Assembly: GCF_038404985.1 (NCBI RefSeq)
Contig: NZ_JBBKBA010000004.1
Coordinates: 186,001-250,000 of the forward strand
Direction of reading: 5' to 3'
Source of the DNA: Ferrovibrio sp. MS7
GTDB lineage: Bacteria; Pseudomonadota; Alphaproteobacteria; Ferrovibrionales; Ferrovibrionaceae
Length of the DNA: 64,000 nucleotides
Program-made: the position numbers and the translations under genes
Notes under the pieces: generated by a model
The model's database searches: none
Told to the model about the DNA's origin: nothing
What the model saw: the letters and a program-made list of their open reading frames with translations, nothing else
Part shown: one piece after another, positions 50,137 through 59,607 of the stretch
Layout: each line of letters opens with the position of its first letter
How positions within the stretch are numbered: the first letter of the stretch is position 1

Positions 50137-51135
50137 ATGCGTATCCTGCTGACCCATACCCCCGCCGCGCGCCGCAATTATTACGGCGATGCCGCGTTGA
50201 GCGCGCTGCGCCAACACGGCGAGGTGTTGCTGCATGAAGGCGATGTGCCGCTGACCACGGCTGAACTGATCGAGCGCGCCCAGGGTTGCGACGTGATCGT
50301 TTCCGACCGCCAGACGCCCGGCGAGGCCGCCGTGTTCGCCGCCCTGCCCGATCTCGTTGCCTTCCTGCGTTGCGCCATGGATATCCGCACCATCGACCTC
50401 GCGGCGGCAAGCAAGGCCGGCGTGCTGGTGACGCGCGCCACCGCCGGCTTCATCGATTCCGTGGCGGAACTCGCCATCGGCCTGATGGTGGATCTGGCGC
50501 GCGGGGTGAGCGACGCAGTGCGCGCCTATCGTGCCGGCGAGCCGCCGGCCATCCGCATGGGCGTGCAGCTATCCGCTTCCAGCCTCGGCATCATCGGCTA
50601 TGGCGCCATCGGCCGCCGCCTCGCCCACCTGGCCCGCGCACTCGGCATGCAGGTACTGGCCAGCGACCCCTATCAGCGCATTGAGGATCCGGGCGTGCGG
50701 CAGGTGGCGCTGGATGTGCTGCTCAGCAGCGCGCGTTTCGTCGTCTGCCTGGCGCCGGCCAATGCCGAAACCGAGAAGCTGATGCATGCCGGGCGCTTCG
50801 CCGCCATGGCGAAGGGCAGCTATTTCATCAATCTGGCGCGCGGCGAACTGGTGGATGAAGCAGCGTTGCGCGAGGCGCTCGAGAGCGGCCATCTCGCCGG
50901 TGCGGCGATGGATGTCGGCCGCGCAGCGGACCAGATGCCGACACCGTCCCTGGCTGCCCTGCCCGGAATGATCGCCACGCCGCATATCGGCGGCCTGACG
51001 CCGGAAGCCGTGGCGCATCAGGCCTTCGATACCGTGGCCCAGGTGGCGGCACTCGCCGCCGGCAGGCTGCCGCCCGGCGCGGTCAATGCCGCCGAGGCGC
51101 ATCGCCTCGCCCGGCTGGGGATCAAGGCGGCCTAA
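50137..51135 (+). CDS. D-isomer-specific 2-hydroxyacid dehydrogenase
   Basis: This 332-residue NAD(P)-dependent dehydrogenase has the Rossmann motif G-Y-G-A-I-G-R, the catalytic Arg in N-L-A-R-G-E-L-V-D-E, and the catalytic His in T-P-H-I-G-G. The third triad residue is unclear: the family's Glu-Pro after the D-V pair is replaced by a D-Q-M-P stretch. It reduces 2-oxoacids or oxidises D-2-hydroxyacids. As the last gene of the TRAP operon it probably acts on the imported acid. Its last bases overlap the convergent DUF3237 gene. Confidence 0.88.
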   Translation: MRILLTHTPAARRNYYGDAALSALRQHGEVLLHEGDVPLTTAELIERAQGCDVIVSDRQTPGEAAVFAALPDLVAFLRCAMDIRTIDLAAASKAGVLVTRATAGFIDSVAELAIGLMVDLARGVSDAVRAYRAGEPPAIRMGVQLSASSLGIIGYGAIGRRLAHLARALGMQVLASDPYQRIEDPGVRQVALDVLLSSARFVVCLAPANAETEKLMHAGRFAAMAKGSYFINLARGELVDEAALREALESGHLAGAAMDVGRAADQMPTPSLAALPGMIATPHIGGLTPEAVAHQAFDTVAQVAALAAGRLPPGAVNAAEAHRLARLGIKAA

Positions 51136-51593
51136 AGCAGCTCGAACACCCGGTAGATCGGCCCGCCCGGCTGGCGGTCGCCATAGCCGACAGCAAGAAT
51201 GGCATTCAGCCAGGCATATTGCGGCGCGCCGGTCTCGAAGCTCAGCACGATGCGCATGTAGTAATCCTTGGCATCGACCACTTCGCCACGGTCGATGCGC
51301 GCCAGCACCTCAGCCGGCCCCGCCCGCATCCCCTGGTATTGCAGATAGATCAGCGCGCCATCATCGGTTTCGAGCGTGGTGCGCACATCCATCCGCGTGA
51401 CGCCATCGGGGCGACGCAGCAGCCAGTCTGCGCCATCCAGGAAGCGGCCGGAAAGGCGTGGCCCCTTGAATATGCCGCCTTCCACCGGTGCGATGCGGCG
51501 CCGGCCCAATGGCGTGTCGCCGATATCGCGCGGCTTGCCGACATTCAGCCGCGCCTCGAACAACAGACGCGCCGCCAGCATTTCCTGATCCAT
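51132..51593 (-). CDS. DUF3237 family protein
   Basis: This 153-residue protein matches DUF3237: F-E-A-R-L-N-V-G-K-P near the start, G-D-T-P-L-G-R-R-R-I-A-P-V-E-G-G-x-F-x-G-P-x-L-x-G, G-A-D-W, and D-x-R-x-x-L-E-T-D-D-G-A-L-I-Y. The end has Y-A-W-L-N-x-I-x-A-V-G. The family has no known reaction, though members often sit near catabolic genes. The ATG at 51593 matches the family start. It overlaps the dehydrogenase stop by 4 bases, tail to tail. Confidence 0.87.
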   Translation of the reverse strand: MDQEMLAARLLFEARLNVGKPRDIGDTPLGRRRIAPVEGGIFKGPRLSGRFLDGADWLLRRPDGVTRMDVRTTLETDDGALIYLQYQGMRAGPAEVLARIDRGEVVDAKDYYMRIVLSFETGAPQYAWLNAILAVGYGDRQPGGPIYRVFELL

Positions 51594-51637
51594 TGCCTGC
51601 CTCCGCATACCACAAAGCAGCAGCAAGCCTATCAACA

Positions 51638-52093
51638 CTAGGCCAGGGGCACCACGATCAGCTTGGCGACGCAATCCCGGTCCTTGTCGCGCAGCGGCAG
51701 GATCAGACGTTCGGTGGTGAGGAATTCGCGGTCAGGGCCCATGAAGGGCGTCTGCGTGACACTGGCTTGGCGGCTGGTCACGGCCTCATCCATGTAGCGG
51801 TGCACCAGGCGGATCATCTCGGTATCGCCGAGATCGTCGACATGCTTGCCGGTGGGGTCGAAACCGAAGCGCGCCACCACTTCGGTACCGACCACGCGAT
51901 AGCGGTAGCGCCGGCAATAGCGGCCCTTCGGCGTCTCGACAACATCGAGCAGGATTACCCACGGCAGCACGGCAGCGCCCATGCCCCGGGGATCAAGATC
52001 CTCGCGGCATGGCAGCGTACCATCCGAGCCAATCTTGCTCGCCCAATAGTCATGCGGCCGGACTAACCGGGCATCGTGGAGACCAGGAAGCAC
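51638..52093 (-). CDS. PAS-domain (PAS_5 type) protein
   Basis: This protein of about 151 residues resembles the PAS_5 family of single-domain alphaproteobacterial proteins. It has Y-W-A-S-K near the start, L-P-x-R-x-D-L-D-P, L-P-W-V-I-L-L-D-V-V-E, Y-R-Y-R-V-V-G-T-E and R-L-I-L-P-L-R-D-K-D. It has no output domain. The start is uncertain. The frame is open to a GTG at 52195, but the first 34 codons are AT-richer and look intergenic, so the GTG at 52093 with GAGG just upstream is preferred. The ligand and partner are unknown. Confidence 0.7.
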   Translation of the reverse strand: MLPGLHDARLVRPHDYWASKIGSDGTLPCREDLDPRGMGAAVLPWVILLDVVETPKGRYCRRYRYRVVGTEVVARFGFDPTGKHVDDLGDTEMIRLVHRYMDEAVTSRQASVTQTPFMGPDREFLTTERLILPLRDKDRDCVAKLIVVPLA

Positions 52094-52291
52094 TTTGCCT
52101 CGCCAGTGAATGTGGCTAATTACGCTGGCATATGGGGGCAAATGACACGGAAAGCAATCGGATTTGCACCACTGCGGCAACTTGTCCGCCGGCACTACAC
52201 CATGAAGGGAATAAGTTGCGCCGCGCTTGCCGAAATCATCTCAGAGATTGCGCCTGAACGCACGATTGCGCAGGGTTACGCCACCATGCCG

Positions 52292-52813
52292 TTATGCCTG
52301 GATGATGGCGGCCTGCTGTGACACAGCGAATAGCCGTCGCGACCAGCCGAGGCCGAAACTGGCTGCAGCCGAAAGCCCATAGTTATAGGCGTTGCGCTGC
52401 GCCAGCATCTCCACCACCACGGCGCCCGGCTGCTTCGCCGCCACTGCCGCCAGGGTCTGCGGCCCGATCACGCCATCGGGCGTGGCTCCCGCCGCCATTT
52501 GCAGCCAGCGCGCCGCATTGCGCACGCCGGCATTCACTGCGCTGTCGAAGGCTACCAGGGCCACCGGCGCCGGCAGGCTGTCGCCCTGCAACTTGTTCCA
52601 GTAGTCGCGGCGGTAGATCGCCTCGGCGTCGGCTAGGGTCAGGTTGGGAATGTCGAGGTCTGGATAGGCCTTAGCCGAGATGCCGAACTTGGTACCCTTG
52701 AGCTGGCCCTGATTGGGTGCGCCGCCGGTCCAGTTGCCAGGGTCGTTCGGGTTGTCGGTGTAGCCGCCCTCCACCCCGATCACGAAGCTGAAGCAATCGT
52801 CGAACACCGCCAT
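52292..52813 (-). CDS. Glycoside hydrolase family 108 (endolysin-like) protein
   Basis: This 173-residue protein has the GH108 N-terminal lysozyme-like domain with catalytic Glu in V-E-G-G-Y-T-D-N-P-N-D-P-G-N-W-T-G-G, then a peptidoglycan-binding region (A-T-P-D-G-V-I-G-P-Q-T-L-A-A-V). Relatives include phage endolysins and ZliS-type secretion activators. No signal peptide is seen, so release would need a holin, another route or lysis. AGGGGG lies 6 bases before the ATG. No phage structural gene is nearby. Confidence 0.85.
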   Translation of the reverse strand: MAVFDDCFSFVIGVEGGYTDNPNDPGNWTGGAPNQGQLKGTKFGISAKAYPDLDIPNLTLADAEAIYRRDYWNKLQGDSLPAPVALVAFDSAVNAGVRNAARWLQMAAGATPDGVIGPQTLAAVAAKQPGAVVVEMLAQRNAYNYGLSAAASFGLGWSRRLFAVSQQAAIIQA

Positions 52814-52877
52814 CGCATGCCCCCTGTTCCAATGGAAGGCATCATAGCAGAAAACACCCTTATTGCGCGATCAATGT

Positions 52878-54419
52878 TTAAATAGACACCATAAGATTAT
52901 ATACCCAGGCCCTGAATACGCCCTGCTGCACCAGGGTGCTGGCAGCAGTGATGTCGGGGGCGAAAAAGCGGTCCTGGTCATAAGCCGGCACCGCCTGGCG
53001 GATCAGCGCATGCGCCGCCTCCAGCCGCTCAGAACTTTGCAGCGGGCGATGGAATTCGATGCCCTGGGCGGCGGCAAGCAATTCGATGCCGACGATGCCG
53101 GCGGTGTTTTCCGCCATGGTCAGCAGCCGCCGCGCGCCATGGGTGGCCATGGAGACATGGTCTTCCTGGTTCGCCGAGGTGGGCAGTGAGTCGACACTGG
53201 CCGGGTGGCTCAACTGCTTGTTCTCGGAGGCCAGCGCGGCTGCGGTGACATGCGCGATCATGAAGCCGGAATTCAAGCCTGGCTCGGCCACCAGGAAGGC
53301 CGGCAGGCCGCTGAGCGTCGGATCGGTGAGCAAGGCAATGCGGCGTTCCGACAGCGCGCCGATCTCGGCAATCGCCAGCGCCAGGATATCAGCAGCGAAG
53401 GCCACCGGCTCGGCATGGAAGTTGCCGCCCGAGAGGACATCGCCGCCATGGGGATCATTGGCATCGGGAAACAGCAGCGGGTTGTCGGTGACGGCATTGG
53501 CTTCGCGCTCGAGCGTCGCGGCCGCCTGGCGCAGCAGGTCCAGCGCCGCGCCCATCACCTGCGGCTGGCAGCGCAGCGAATACGGATCCTGCACCCGGCT
53601 GCAATCCAGATGCGATTCCCGGATGCGGCTGCCCTGCAGATGCGCCAGATACCAGGCCGCGGTATCGCGCTGGCCGGGCTGGCCGCGCAATTCATGGATG
53701 CGCGGATCGAACGGTGCATCGCTGCCCTTGGCGGCTTCCAGCGACAGCAGGCCGGCGACCATGGCGGCGGCGAACACATCCTCGGCGGCGAACAGGCCGA
53801 GCAAGGCCAGGGCGGTGGAAACCTGCGTGCCGTTGAGCAGCGCCAAGCCTTCCTTCGGCGCCAGTTCCAGCGGCGCCAGACCGGCCGCCGACAACGCTTC
53901 CGTTGCCGGCATGACACGGCCCTGGTAGCGCACCTCGCCGACACCGATCACCGCCGCCGTCATATGCGCCAGCGGCGCCAGGTCGCCCGAGGCGCCCACC
54001 GAGCCCTTGGCCGGGATACAGGGCAGCAGGCCGAGATTGGCGAAATCCAGCAATCGCTGGATCACCTCCCAGCGCACGCCGGAATGACCGCGCGCCAGGC
54101 TGGCGGCCTTAAGCGCCAGGATCAGCCGCACGGCATTGTCTGCCAGCAGCGGGCCGGTGCCAACGGCATGGGAAAGCACCAGGTTGCGCTGCAATTCGGC
54201 CAGCTTGTCGTTCGGAATGGCGGCCTGGGCGAGCTTGCCGAAACCGGTGTTGATGCCATAGGCGACGCGGCCCTCGGCGATGATCTTCGCCACCAGGGCG
54301 ACCGAAGCCTCGACGCCGGCGCGCGCTTCCGGCTTGAGCGCAAGATGCGGCGCCTCGCCCGCAATGCGCCGCCAGTCACTCAGTTTCACCCGGCCCGGCT
54401 CAAGCACTAAGTCCGCCAT
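52878..54419 (-). CDS. hutH: Histidine ammonia-lyase
   Basis: This 513-residue enzyme converts L-histidine to urocanate and ammonia, the first step of histidine breakdown. The autocatalytic MIO cofactor comes from Ala143-Ser144-Gly145 in [24 protein letters not shown] and Q-E-D-H-V-S are intact. The length matches the family. No hutU, hutI, hutG or hutC is in this window, so the other enzymes must be encoded elsewhere or the enzyme acts outside a classical hut operon. A candidate operator lies just upstream at 54453-54471. Confidence 0.94.
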   Translation of the reverse strand: MADLVLEPGRVKLSDWRRIAGEAPHLALKPEARAGVEASVALVAKIIAEGRVAYGINTGFGKLAQAAIPNDKLAELQRNLVLSHAVGTGPLLADNAVRLILALKAASLARGHSGVRWEVIQRLLDFANLGLLPCIPAKGSVGASGDLAPLAHMTAAVIGVGEVRYQGRVMPATEALSAAGLAPLELAPKEGLALLNGTQVSTALALLGLFAAEDVFAAAMVAGLLSLEAAKGSDAPFDPRIHELRGQPGQRDTAAWYLAHLQGSRIRESHLDCSRVQDPYSLRCQPQVMGAALDLLRQAAATLEREANAVTDNPLLFPDANDPHGGDVLSGGNFHAEPVAFAADILALAIAEIGALSERRIALLTDPTLSGLPAFLVAEPGLNSGFMIAHVTAAALASENKQLSHPASVDSLPTSANQEDHVSMATHGARRLLTMAENTAGIVGIELLAAAQGIEFHRPLQSSERLEAAHALIRQAVPAYDQDRFFAPDITAASTLVQQGVFRAWVYNLMVSI

Positions 54420-54758
54420 GCCAGTCTCCTCAAATCTGCCCGTCCAGCAATATGCTAGACATGTATAGACAGCCTAGGAACGAGGCCCGGCAGCGTCAAG
54501 CGGAGAATGCGGGCAGCGCGTTATGGCCGCATTCCAACAGCATTATCCGGGCAAGAAACTTGCGGTTGCCGCCATGCAATTGCCGCCATTCTGGGCAGCA
54601 CCGCCGCTTCCATGGGCAGGCAGCACCCTTCATCACTTTGTCGCATTCCACTGCTTCCCCTGATAACGCCTACGCGCCTATGCTGACCGCACGCTGAACT
54701 TGCAGCCCGGGGCCATAGGTGCAGCGCATTACGAGCAGAGCCGTATTGAGGGGAAGTC
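54420..54758. other. Divergent intergenic region between hutH and the chemoreceptor
   Basis: This stretch of 339 bases has no recognisable gene. It holds the candidate operator near hutH and the ribosome site (AGGGGAAG) of the chemoreceptor. No convincing flagellar sigma-28 promoter was found. Confidence 0.6.
54453..54471 (-). promoter_or_regulatory. Candidate GntR/HutC-type operator upstream of hutH
   Basis: The plus strand reads TGCTAGACATGTATAGACA. It contains two TAGACA units 10 bases apart and the near-palindrome TGTATAGACA. GntR-family repressors of the HutC type bind comparable T-G-T-n-T-A-n-A-C-A sites. The site is 34-52 bases before the hutH ATG. Confidence 0.45.
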
Positions 54759-57206
54759 ATGTCAACCAGCGCCTTGTCCAACACCAGCATCGGTGGCCGA
54801 ATCAATCTCGGCTTCGGCATTGTCATCCTGCTGCTCATCGTGGTGGCCGGTACCGGCCTCTACGGTGCCAACAATGCCAGCAACCTGTTCGATTCCTATG
54901 ACAATGCCTCGGATGCCACCCGCGCCGTGTTCCGCACCGAGCGCGATGTGATCGATATCAGCCGCAATGTGCTGCTCTACACCGACCGCGACAGTGAGGA
55001 TGGCCTCAACAAGGCCCGTGCCCTGATCAAATCAGTGCCGGAAACCCTGAAAGCGGCGGAAGCGGTATCAAACGCCAAGGACCGCCAGCAGCTCGCCGCG
55101 ATCCGCGACCAGGTGGACAAGTATGGCGCCGTGCTTGAGGAAGTGGTGAAGGCGCGCGCCGACTATAACGCGATCTTCGCCCGCGAGACCGTGCCGGCCT
55201 CGACCAAGCTGCGCCAGATCCTGCCCAAGCTGGTCGACGAAGCCGAGGCGCGCGGCGATTACCAGACCGCCCATCTTGCCACGCGGGTCAACGAGACCCT
55301 CGGCAGCATCGGCTCCACCGCCTATCAGTTCCTTTACCGCCCGAAGCCGGAATTGCTGACGCGCACCATGCAGCTCACCAATCAGGTGACCGGCGATGCC
55401 GCAATGCTGACCGACCGCCTCAGCCTGGTTTCCAGGGGCGACGTGGCGGACGACATCACCAACGCCACCAAGACCTATGCCGGCAGCCTGGTGCAGGTGA
55501 TGACCATCATCGGCAAGATCGGTACCGACATGCAGAACCGCATGACTCAGCATGCCTCGGCCGCTATCGAAGTCAGCGTCGCGCTGGCCAAGGAACGCAG
55601 CGCCGCGCTGGACGACGACGAAGCCACCATGCACCGCACTCTCGAGGCGACTCTGGTCGTCATCGCACTGGCCGCGCCTGTCGCGCTGGTGGCTGCCGTG
55701 GTATTCGCGCTGCTGATCGGCCGCTCGATCCGCCAGCCGGTGCTCAAGCTCACCGAGACAATGGACCAGCTAGCCACCGGCGATTACAGCGCGGTGGTAG
55801 CCGGCCTGGAGCGCAAGGACGAGCTTGGCCGCATGGCGCAGTCGGTGCAGGTGTTCAAGAAGAATGGTGAGGATAATGAGCGGCTGCGCCAGCAGGTCGA
55901 GCAGGAGCGCCAGCAGCGCGAACGCGACCGCGCCGAGCAGGAAGCCGAACTTGATCGCTCGGTCGGCATGGTGGTGACGGCAGCAGTGGCCGGCGACCTG
56001 ACCAAGCGCATCGACAGCAGCAACCTCGATGGCGTGATGAAGGGCTTGGCCGATGGCATCAACAACCTCGTCGGCAGCGTTTCGGCGGCTGTCGAGGAAG
56101 TTGGCCAGGTGCTGGCCGGCATGGCCGGCGGCGACCTCAAGCGGCGGGTGCGCGGCGAGTATCGCGGCGTGTTCGGTACATTGAAGGACAATGTCAACAC
56201 CACGCTGGAACAGCTTTCCGGCACCGTGCGTGGCATCGCCGATGGCGCCGCCATGGTCAGCGAAGCCTCGGCGGAAATCTCGTCCGGCAGCCAGGATCTG
56301 GCGCAGCGTACCGAATCCCAGGCCGCCAGCATCGAGGAAACGGCGGCGAGCATGCACGAGATCACCGCCACGGTGCGCCAGAATGCCGACAATGCTCAGG
56401 CCGCCAACCAGCTCAGCCAGGCGGCGCGCGATGCCGCCGACAAGGGCGGCAGCGTGATGCAGGACGTGGTCAGCGCCATGAGCGGCATCGAAGGTTCGAG
56501 CCAAAAGATCGTCGAGATCGTGGCACTGATCGACGAGATCGCCTTCCAGACCAACCTGCTGGCGCTGAATGCCAGCGTGGAAGCGGCACGCGCCGGCGAG
56601 GCCGGCAAGGGCTTTGCCGTGGTGGCGCAGGAAGTGCGCGCCCTGGCTCAGCGTTCAGCCAGTGCGTCCAAGGACATCAAGGCGCTGATCGCGGAATCCA
56701 ACAGCCAGGTAAAGACCGGCGCCAGCCTGGTGAACCAGGCCGGCACGGCGCTCGGCGAAATCGTCAATGCGGTGAAGAAAGTCACCGACATCGTCGCCGA
56801 AATCGCCGCCGCCAGCCGCGAGCAGGCCACCGGCCTGGATCAGATCAACACCGCTGTTGCCAGCATGGATGAAATGACCCAGCGCAACGGCGCGCTGGTG
56901 GAAGAAACGTCCGCCTCGGCGCAGAGCTTGAGCAATCAGGCCAGCGAACTGGCGCGTCTGGTCGCCTTCTTCCAGATCGAAGGTGGCGGCACGCCGCGCG
57001 CTGCCAAGCCGGCGGTGGCGGCCAAGCCGGTGGTAGAAACCAAGGCAGCGCCGGTCGCCAAGCCTGTTGCGGCAGCACCTGCCGCATCAGCGCCCAAGCC
57101 CGTGGCAAAGCCTGCCGAGCCAAAGCCGGCGCCGAAGCCGGTGGCCAGGCCGGCCCCCGCGCCCGTTGCCGCCGGTGGCGACGACGACGACTGGAAGGAG
57201 TTCTGA
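54759..57206 (+). CDS. Methyl-accepting chemotaxis protein with C-terminal CheR-type pentapeptide
   Basis: This 815-residue transmembrane chemoreceptor has transmembrane helices at about 20-40 and 295-318. A helical periplasmic sensor of about 250 residues lies between them. HAMP regions follow (G-D-Y-S-A-V-V near 345, and G-D-L-T/G-D-L-K repeats further on), then a long coiled-coil signalling domain with the hairpin tip [19 protein letters not shown]. After residue 740 an Ala/Pro/Lys linker leads to the last five residues D-W-K-E-F. These fit the x-W-x-x-F tether to which CheR methyltransferase binds. No che genes are in the window. Confidence 0.94.
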   Translation: MSTSALSNTSIGGRINLGFGIVILLLIVVAGTGLYGANNASNLFDSYDNASDATRAVFRTERDVIDISRNVLLYTDRDSEDGLNKARALIKSVPETLKAAEAVSNAKDRQQLAAIRDQVDKYGAVLEEVVKARADYNAIFARETVPASTKLRQILPKLVDEAEARGDYQTAHLATRVNETLGSIGSTAYQFLYRPKPELLTRTMQLTNQVTGDAAMLTDRLSLVSRGDVADDITNATKTYAGSLVQVMTIIGKIGTDMQNRMTQHASAAIEVSVALAKERSAALDDDEATMHRTLEATLVVIALAAPVALVAAVVFALLIGRSIRQPVLKLTETMDQLATGDYSAVVAGLERKDELGRMAQSVQVFKKNGEDNERLRQQVEQERQQRERDRAEQEAELDRSVGMVVTAAVAGDLTKRIDSSNLDGVMKGLADGINNLVGSVSAAVEEVGQVLAGMAGGDLKRRVRGEYRGVFGTLKDNVNTTLEQLSGTVRGIADGAAMVSEASAEISSGSQDLAQRTESQAASIEETAASMHEITATVRQNADNAQAANQLSQAARDAADKGGSVMQDVVSAMSGIEGSSQKIVEIVALIDEIAFQTNLLALNASVEAARAGEAGKGFAVVAQEVRALAQRSASASKDIKALIAESNSQVKTGASLVNQAGTALGEIVNAVKKVTDIVAEIAAASREQATGLDQINTAVASMDEMTQRNGALVEETSASAQSLSNQASELARLVAFFQIEGGGTPRAAKPAVAAKPVVETKAAPVAKPVAAAPAASAPKPVAKPAEPKPAPKPVARPAPAPVAAGGDDDDWKEF

Positions 57207-57209
57207 GGC

Positions 57210-58610
57210 CTAGCGCTTGCGGGGCTGCGTCATGCCGGCAAGATCGAGGATGGTATCGATCTGGGCGGCATCGACCCAGCCTTTCTCCAGCACAAGGTCG
57301 CGCACGGTGCGGCCGGTTTTCAACGCTTCCTTGGCCAAGGCCGCCGCCCGCTCGTAGCCGATATAGGGATTGAGCGCCGTGACCAGGCCAATGCTGGCCT
57401 CGACATGACGGCGGCAATAATCCTCATTCGCGGTGATGCCGGCGACGCAGAGTTCGGTGAGCGTGCGTGCTGCGCGCACCAGCAATTGCAGCGAATGCAT
57501 CACGTTATGCACGATCAGCGGCTCCATCACATTAAGCTGGAGCTGGCCGGCCTCGGCCGCCATGGTCACTGCCATGTCGTTGCCGATCACCTGGAAACAG
57601 ACCTGGTTGACCACTTCCGGGATCACCGGGTTGACCTTGCCCGGCATGATGGATGAGCCGGGCTGCATCGGCGGCAGGTTGATTTCGTTGAGGCCGCCGC
57701 GCGGGCCGGATGACAGCAGCCGCAGATCATTGGCGATCTTCGAGAGCTTCACCGCCACACGCTTCAGCATGCCGGAATAGAGCACGAAGGCGCCCATATC
57801 CCAGCTTGCCTCGATCAGGTTCGCTGCGCGCACCATGGGCAGGCCGGAGACCCGCGCCAATTCGCCGATCGCCAACGCGGAATAATCCGGATCGGTGTTG
57901 ATGCCGGTGCCGACCGCCGTGCCGCCGAGATTCACTTCATGGAACAGCCGCACGGTCTCGTTGCCGCGCGCCACATCCTCCTCGATATTGATCGCGAAGG
58001 CCTCGAATTCCTGGCCCAGGGTCATCGGCACCGCATCCTGCAACTGGGTGCGGCCAAGCTTGACGATGGCCGAGAAATCCTCGCCGCGCTTGCGGAATTC
58101 GGCCGCCAGCGCCTGCAGCGCATCGGAAAGCTCGGCATGGCTCAGCAAAGTGGCGAGCCGGACCGCCGTGGGATAGGCATCGTTGGTCGATTGCGAGAGA
58201 TTCACATCGTCATTCGGGTGCAGATGCGCGTAGTCGCCGCGCTGATGCCCCATGAGTTCTAGACCGCGATTGGCCACCACCTCGTTGACGTTCATGTTGG
58301 TGGAAGTGCCGGCGCCGCCCTGGAACACATCAATCGTGAACCATTCATGCAGCCGGCCGCCGATCAGTTCGTCGCAGGCCGCGGCAATGGCGGCATTCTT
58401 CTCCGGCGGCAGGTAGCCGAGCTTGGTATTGGCGGCAGCGGCGGCCTTCTTCACCATGCCGAAGGCGCGGATCAGGTTCGGATAGTGATTGAGGCCGATG
58501 CCGGAGATGCGGAAATTGTCGATCGCCCGCCGGGTCTGGATGCCGTAATAGGCCGCTGCCGGAATCGCCATCTCGCCGAGCGAGTCATGCTCGAGCCGCG
58601 TGTCAGTCAT
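57210..58610 (-). CDS. aspA: Aspartate ammonia-lyase
   Basis: This 466-residue enzyme of the fumarase/aspartase superfamily interconverts aspartate with fumarate and ammonia. The signature G-S-S-I-M-P-G-K-V-N carries the mobile catalytic Ser. G-G-A-G-T-S-T-N-M-N-x-N-E-V and S-Q-S-T-N-D-A-Y-P-T are intact. The opening D-S-L-G-E-M-x-I-P-x-x-A-Y-Y-G-I-Q-T favours aspartase over fumarase C. It converges with the chemoreceptor, with only 3 bases between the stops. It starts 42 bases downstream of the DECR-type SDR stop and could be co-transcribed. Confidence 0.9.
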   Translation of the reverse strand: MTDTRLEHDSLGEMAIPAAAYYGIQTRRAIDNFRISGIGLNHYPNLIRAFGMVKKAAAAANTKLGYLPPEKNAAIAAACDELIGGRLHEWFTIDVFQGGAGTSTNMNVNEVVANRGLELMGHQRGDYAHLHPNDDVNLSQSTNDAYPTAVRLATLLSHAELSDALQALAAEFRKRGEDFSAIVKLGRTQLQDAVPMTLGQEFEAFAINIEEDVARGNETVRLFHEVNLGGTAVGTGINTDPDYSALAIGELARVSGLPMVRAANLIEASWDMGAFVLYSGMLKRVAVKLSKIANDLRLLSSGPRGGLNEINLPPMQPGSSIMPGKVNPVIPEVVNQVCFQVIGNDMAVTMAAEAGQLQLNVMEPLIVHNVMHSLQLLVRAARTLTELCVAGITANEDYCRRHVEASIGLVTALNPYIGYERAAALAKEALKTGRTVRDLVLEKGWVDAAQIDTILDLAGMTQPRKR

Positions 58611-58652
58611 CGTACTCTCCTGAGGCGGCGCACCGCCACAGGAGGTGACGGT

Positions 58653-59528
58653 TCAGACGGTGCGCTGCGATTTGTCCTTGGCGTTTGTTGCCTCGATGGC
58701 GGCGCGGATCTCGACCCAGTCATTGTCCGACAATTCCAGCAGGTTGCCGAAGCCGCCGGCTGAATTGAGCCACTGACCGCCATCAATGGCGATCACCTCG
58801 CCGTTAATATAGCTCACTTCATCGGCCATCAGGAAGGCCGCGAAATTTGCAAGTTCAGGCAATTCGCCGACGCGGCGCATCGGAATCGAGTCCATCATGC
58901 GTTTTTCCAGCGCCGGGGTCGGCGCCAGGCGCTTGGTCATGCCCTCGGTGGGGAATGGCCCCGGCGCAATGGCATTGAGACGAATGCCCTTCGGCCCCCA
59001 TTCCACAGCCAGGCTCTGGGTCATTGCGGCGATGCCGGCCTTCGACATTGCCGACGGCACCACGAAGGCCGAGCCGGTCCAGACCCAGGAGGTGACGATG
59101 GAGATGACGCTGGCCTTGTGCCCGGCCGGAACCCAGCGCTTGCCACAGGCCTGGGTGACATAGAAGCTGCCATGGAACACGATATTGGCGATGGCATCGA
59201 AACCGCGCGGGCTCATTTTCTCGGTCTGGGCGATGAAATTGCCCGCCGCGTTGTTCACCAGGCCATCCAGCGGCCCATCGCGCCAGATATTCTCGATCAT
59301 CTCGTCGACCGCCTGGGCGACGCGGATGTCGCAGGCCATGAAATGCACCTGGCCGCCGGTCGCGGCACTCAGCTCCATCGCCGCCTCGCGCAACACCGCC
59401 TCGCGCCGGCCGCAGATATAAACCACCGCGCCAAGTTCGAGGAAACGCTTCGCCATGGCCTTGCCGAGCCCGGTGCCGCCGCCGGTGATGAGGATGCGCT
59501 TGTCTTTAAGCAAATCGGTGCGGAACAT
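58653..59528 (-). CDS. 2,4-dienoyl-CoA reductase-family SDR
   Basis: This 291-residue SDR closely resembles the DECR group (mitochondrial-type 2,4-dienoyl-CoA reductase). It has I-T-G-G-G-T-G-L-G-K for cofactor binding, N-N-A-A-G-N-F, and the stretch T-G-S-A-F-V-V-P-S-A-M-S-K-A-G in which Ser replaces the usual Tyr of Y-x-x-x-K, as in the DECR enzymes. The ending I-N-G-E-V-I-A-I-D-G-G-Q-W is typical. It would reduce dienoyl-CoA during breakdown of unsaturated fatty acids with NADPH. The ATG at 59528 has AGGGAGG nearby. It diverges from another SDR across a 79-base promoter region. Confidence 0.85.
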   Translation of the reverse strand: MFRTDLLKDKRILITGGGTGLGKAMAKRFLELGAVVYICGRREAVLREAAMELSAATGGQVHFMACDIRVAQAVDEMIENIWRDGPLDGLVNNAAGNFIAQTEKMSPRGFDAIANIVFHGSFYVTQACGKRWVPAGHKASVISIVTSWVWTGSAFVVPSAMSKAGIAAMTQSLAVEWGPKGIRLNAIAPGPFPTEGMTKRLAPTPALEKRMMDSIPMRRVGELPELANFAAFLMADEVSYINGEVIAIDGGQWLNSAGGFGNLLELSDNDWVEIRAAIEATNAKDKSQRTV

Positions 59529-59607
59529 GATGCCTCCCTGGCCTTTGTCGATTGGATTTTGTTGTATGCGCAAACTATACTGACGGCAGAAAATGGGAGG
59601 AAGCCTC

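Noticed and set aside
52076-52321. Plus-strand frame of 81 codons between the PAS and GH108 genes
   Set aside because: It overlaps the PAS gene in antisense, lies in AT-richer intergenic DNA and has no ribosome site or family.
54420-54758. Search for a flagellar sigma-28 promoter before the chemoreceptor
   Set aside because: No TAAA plus GCCGATAA pair at suitable spacing was found.
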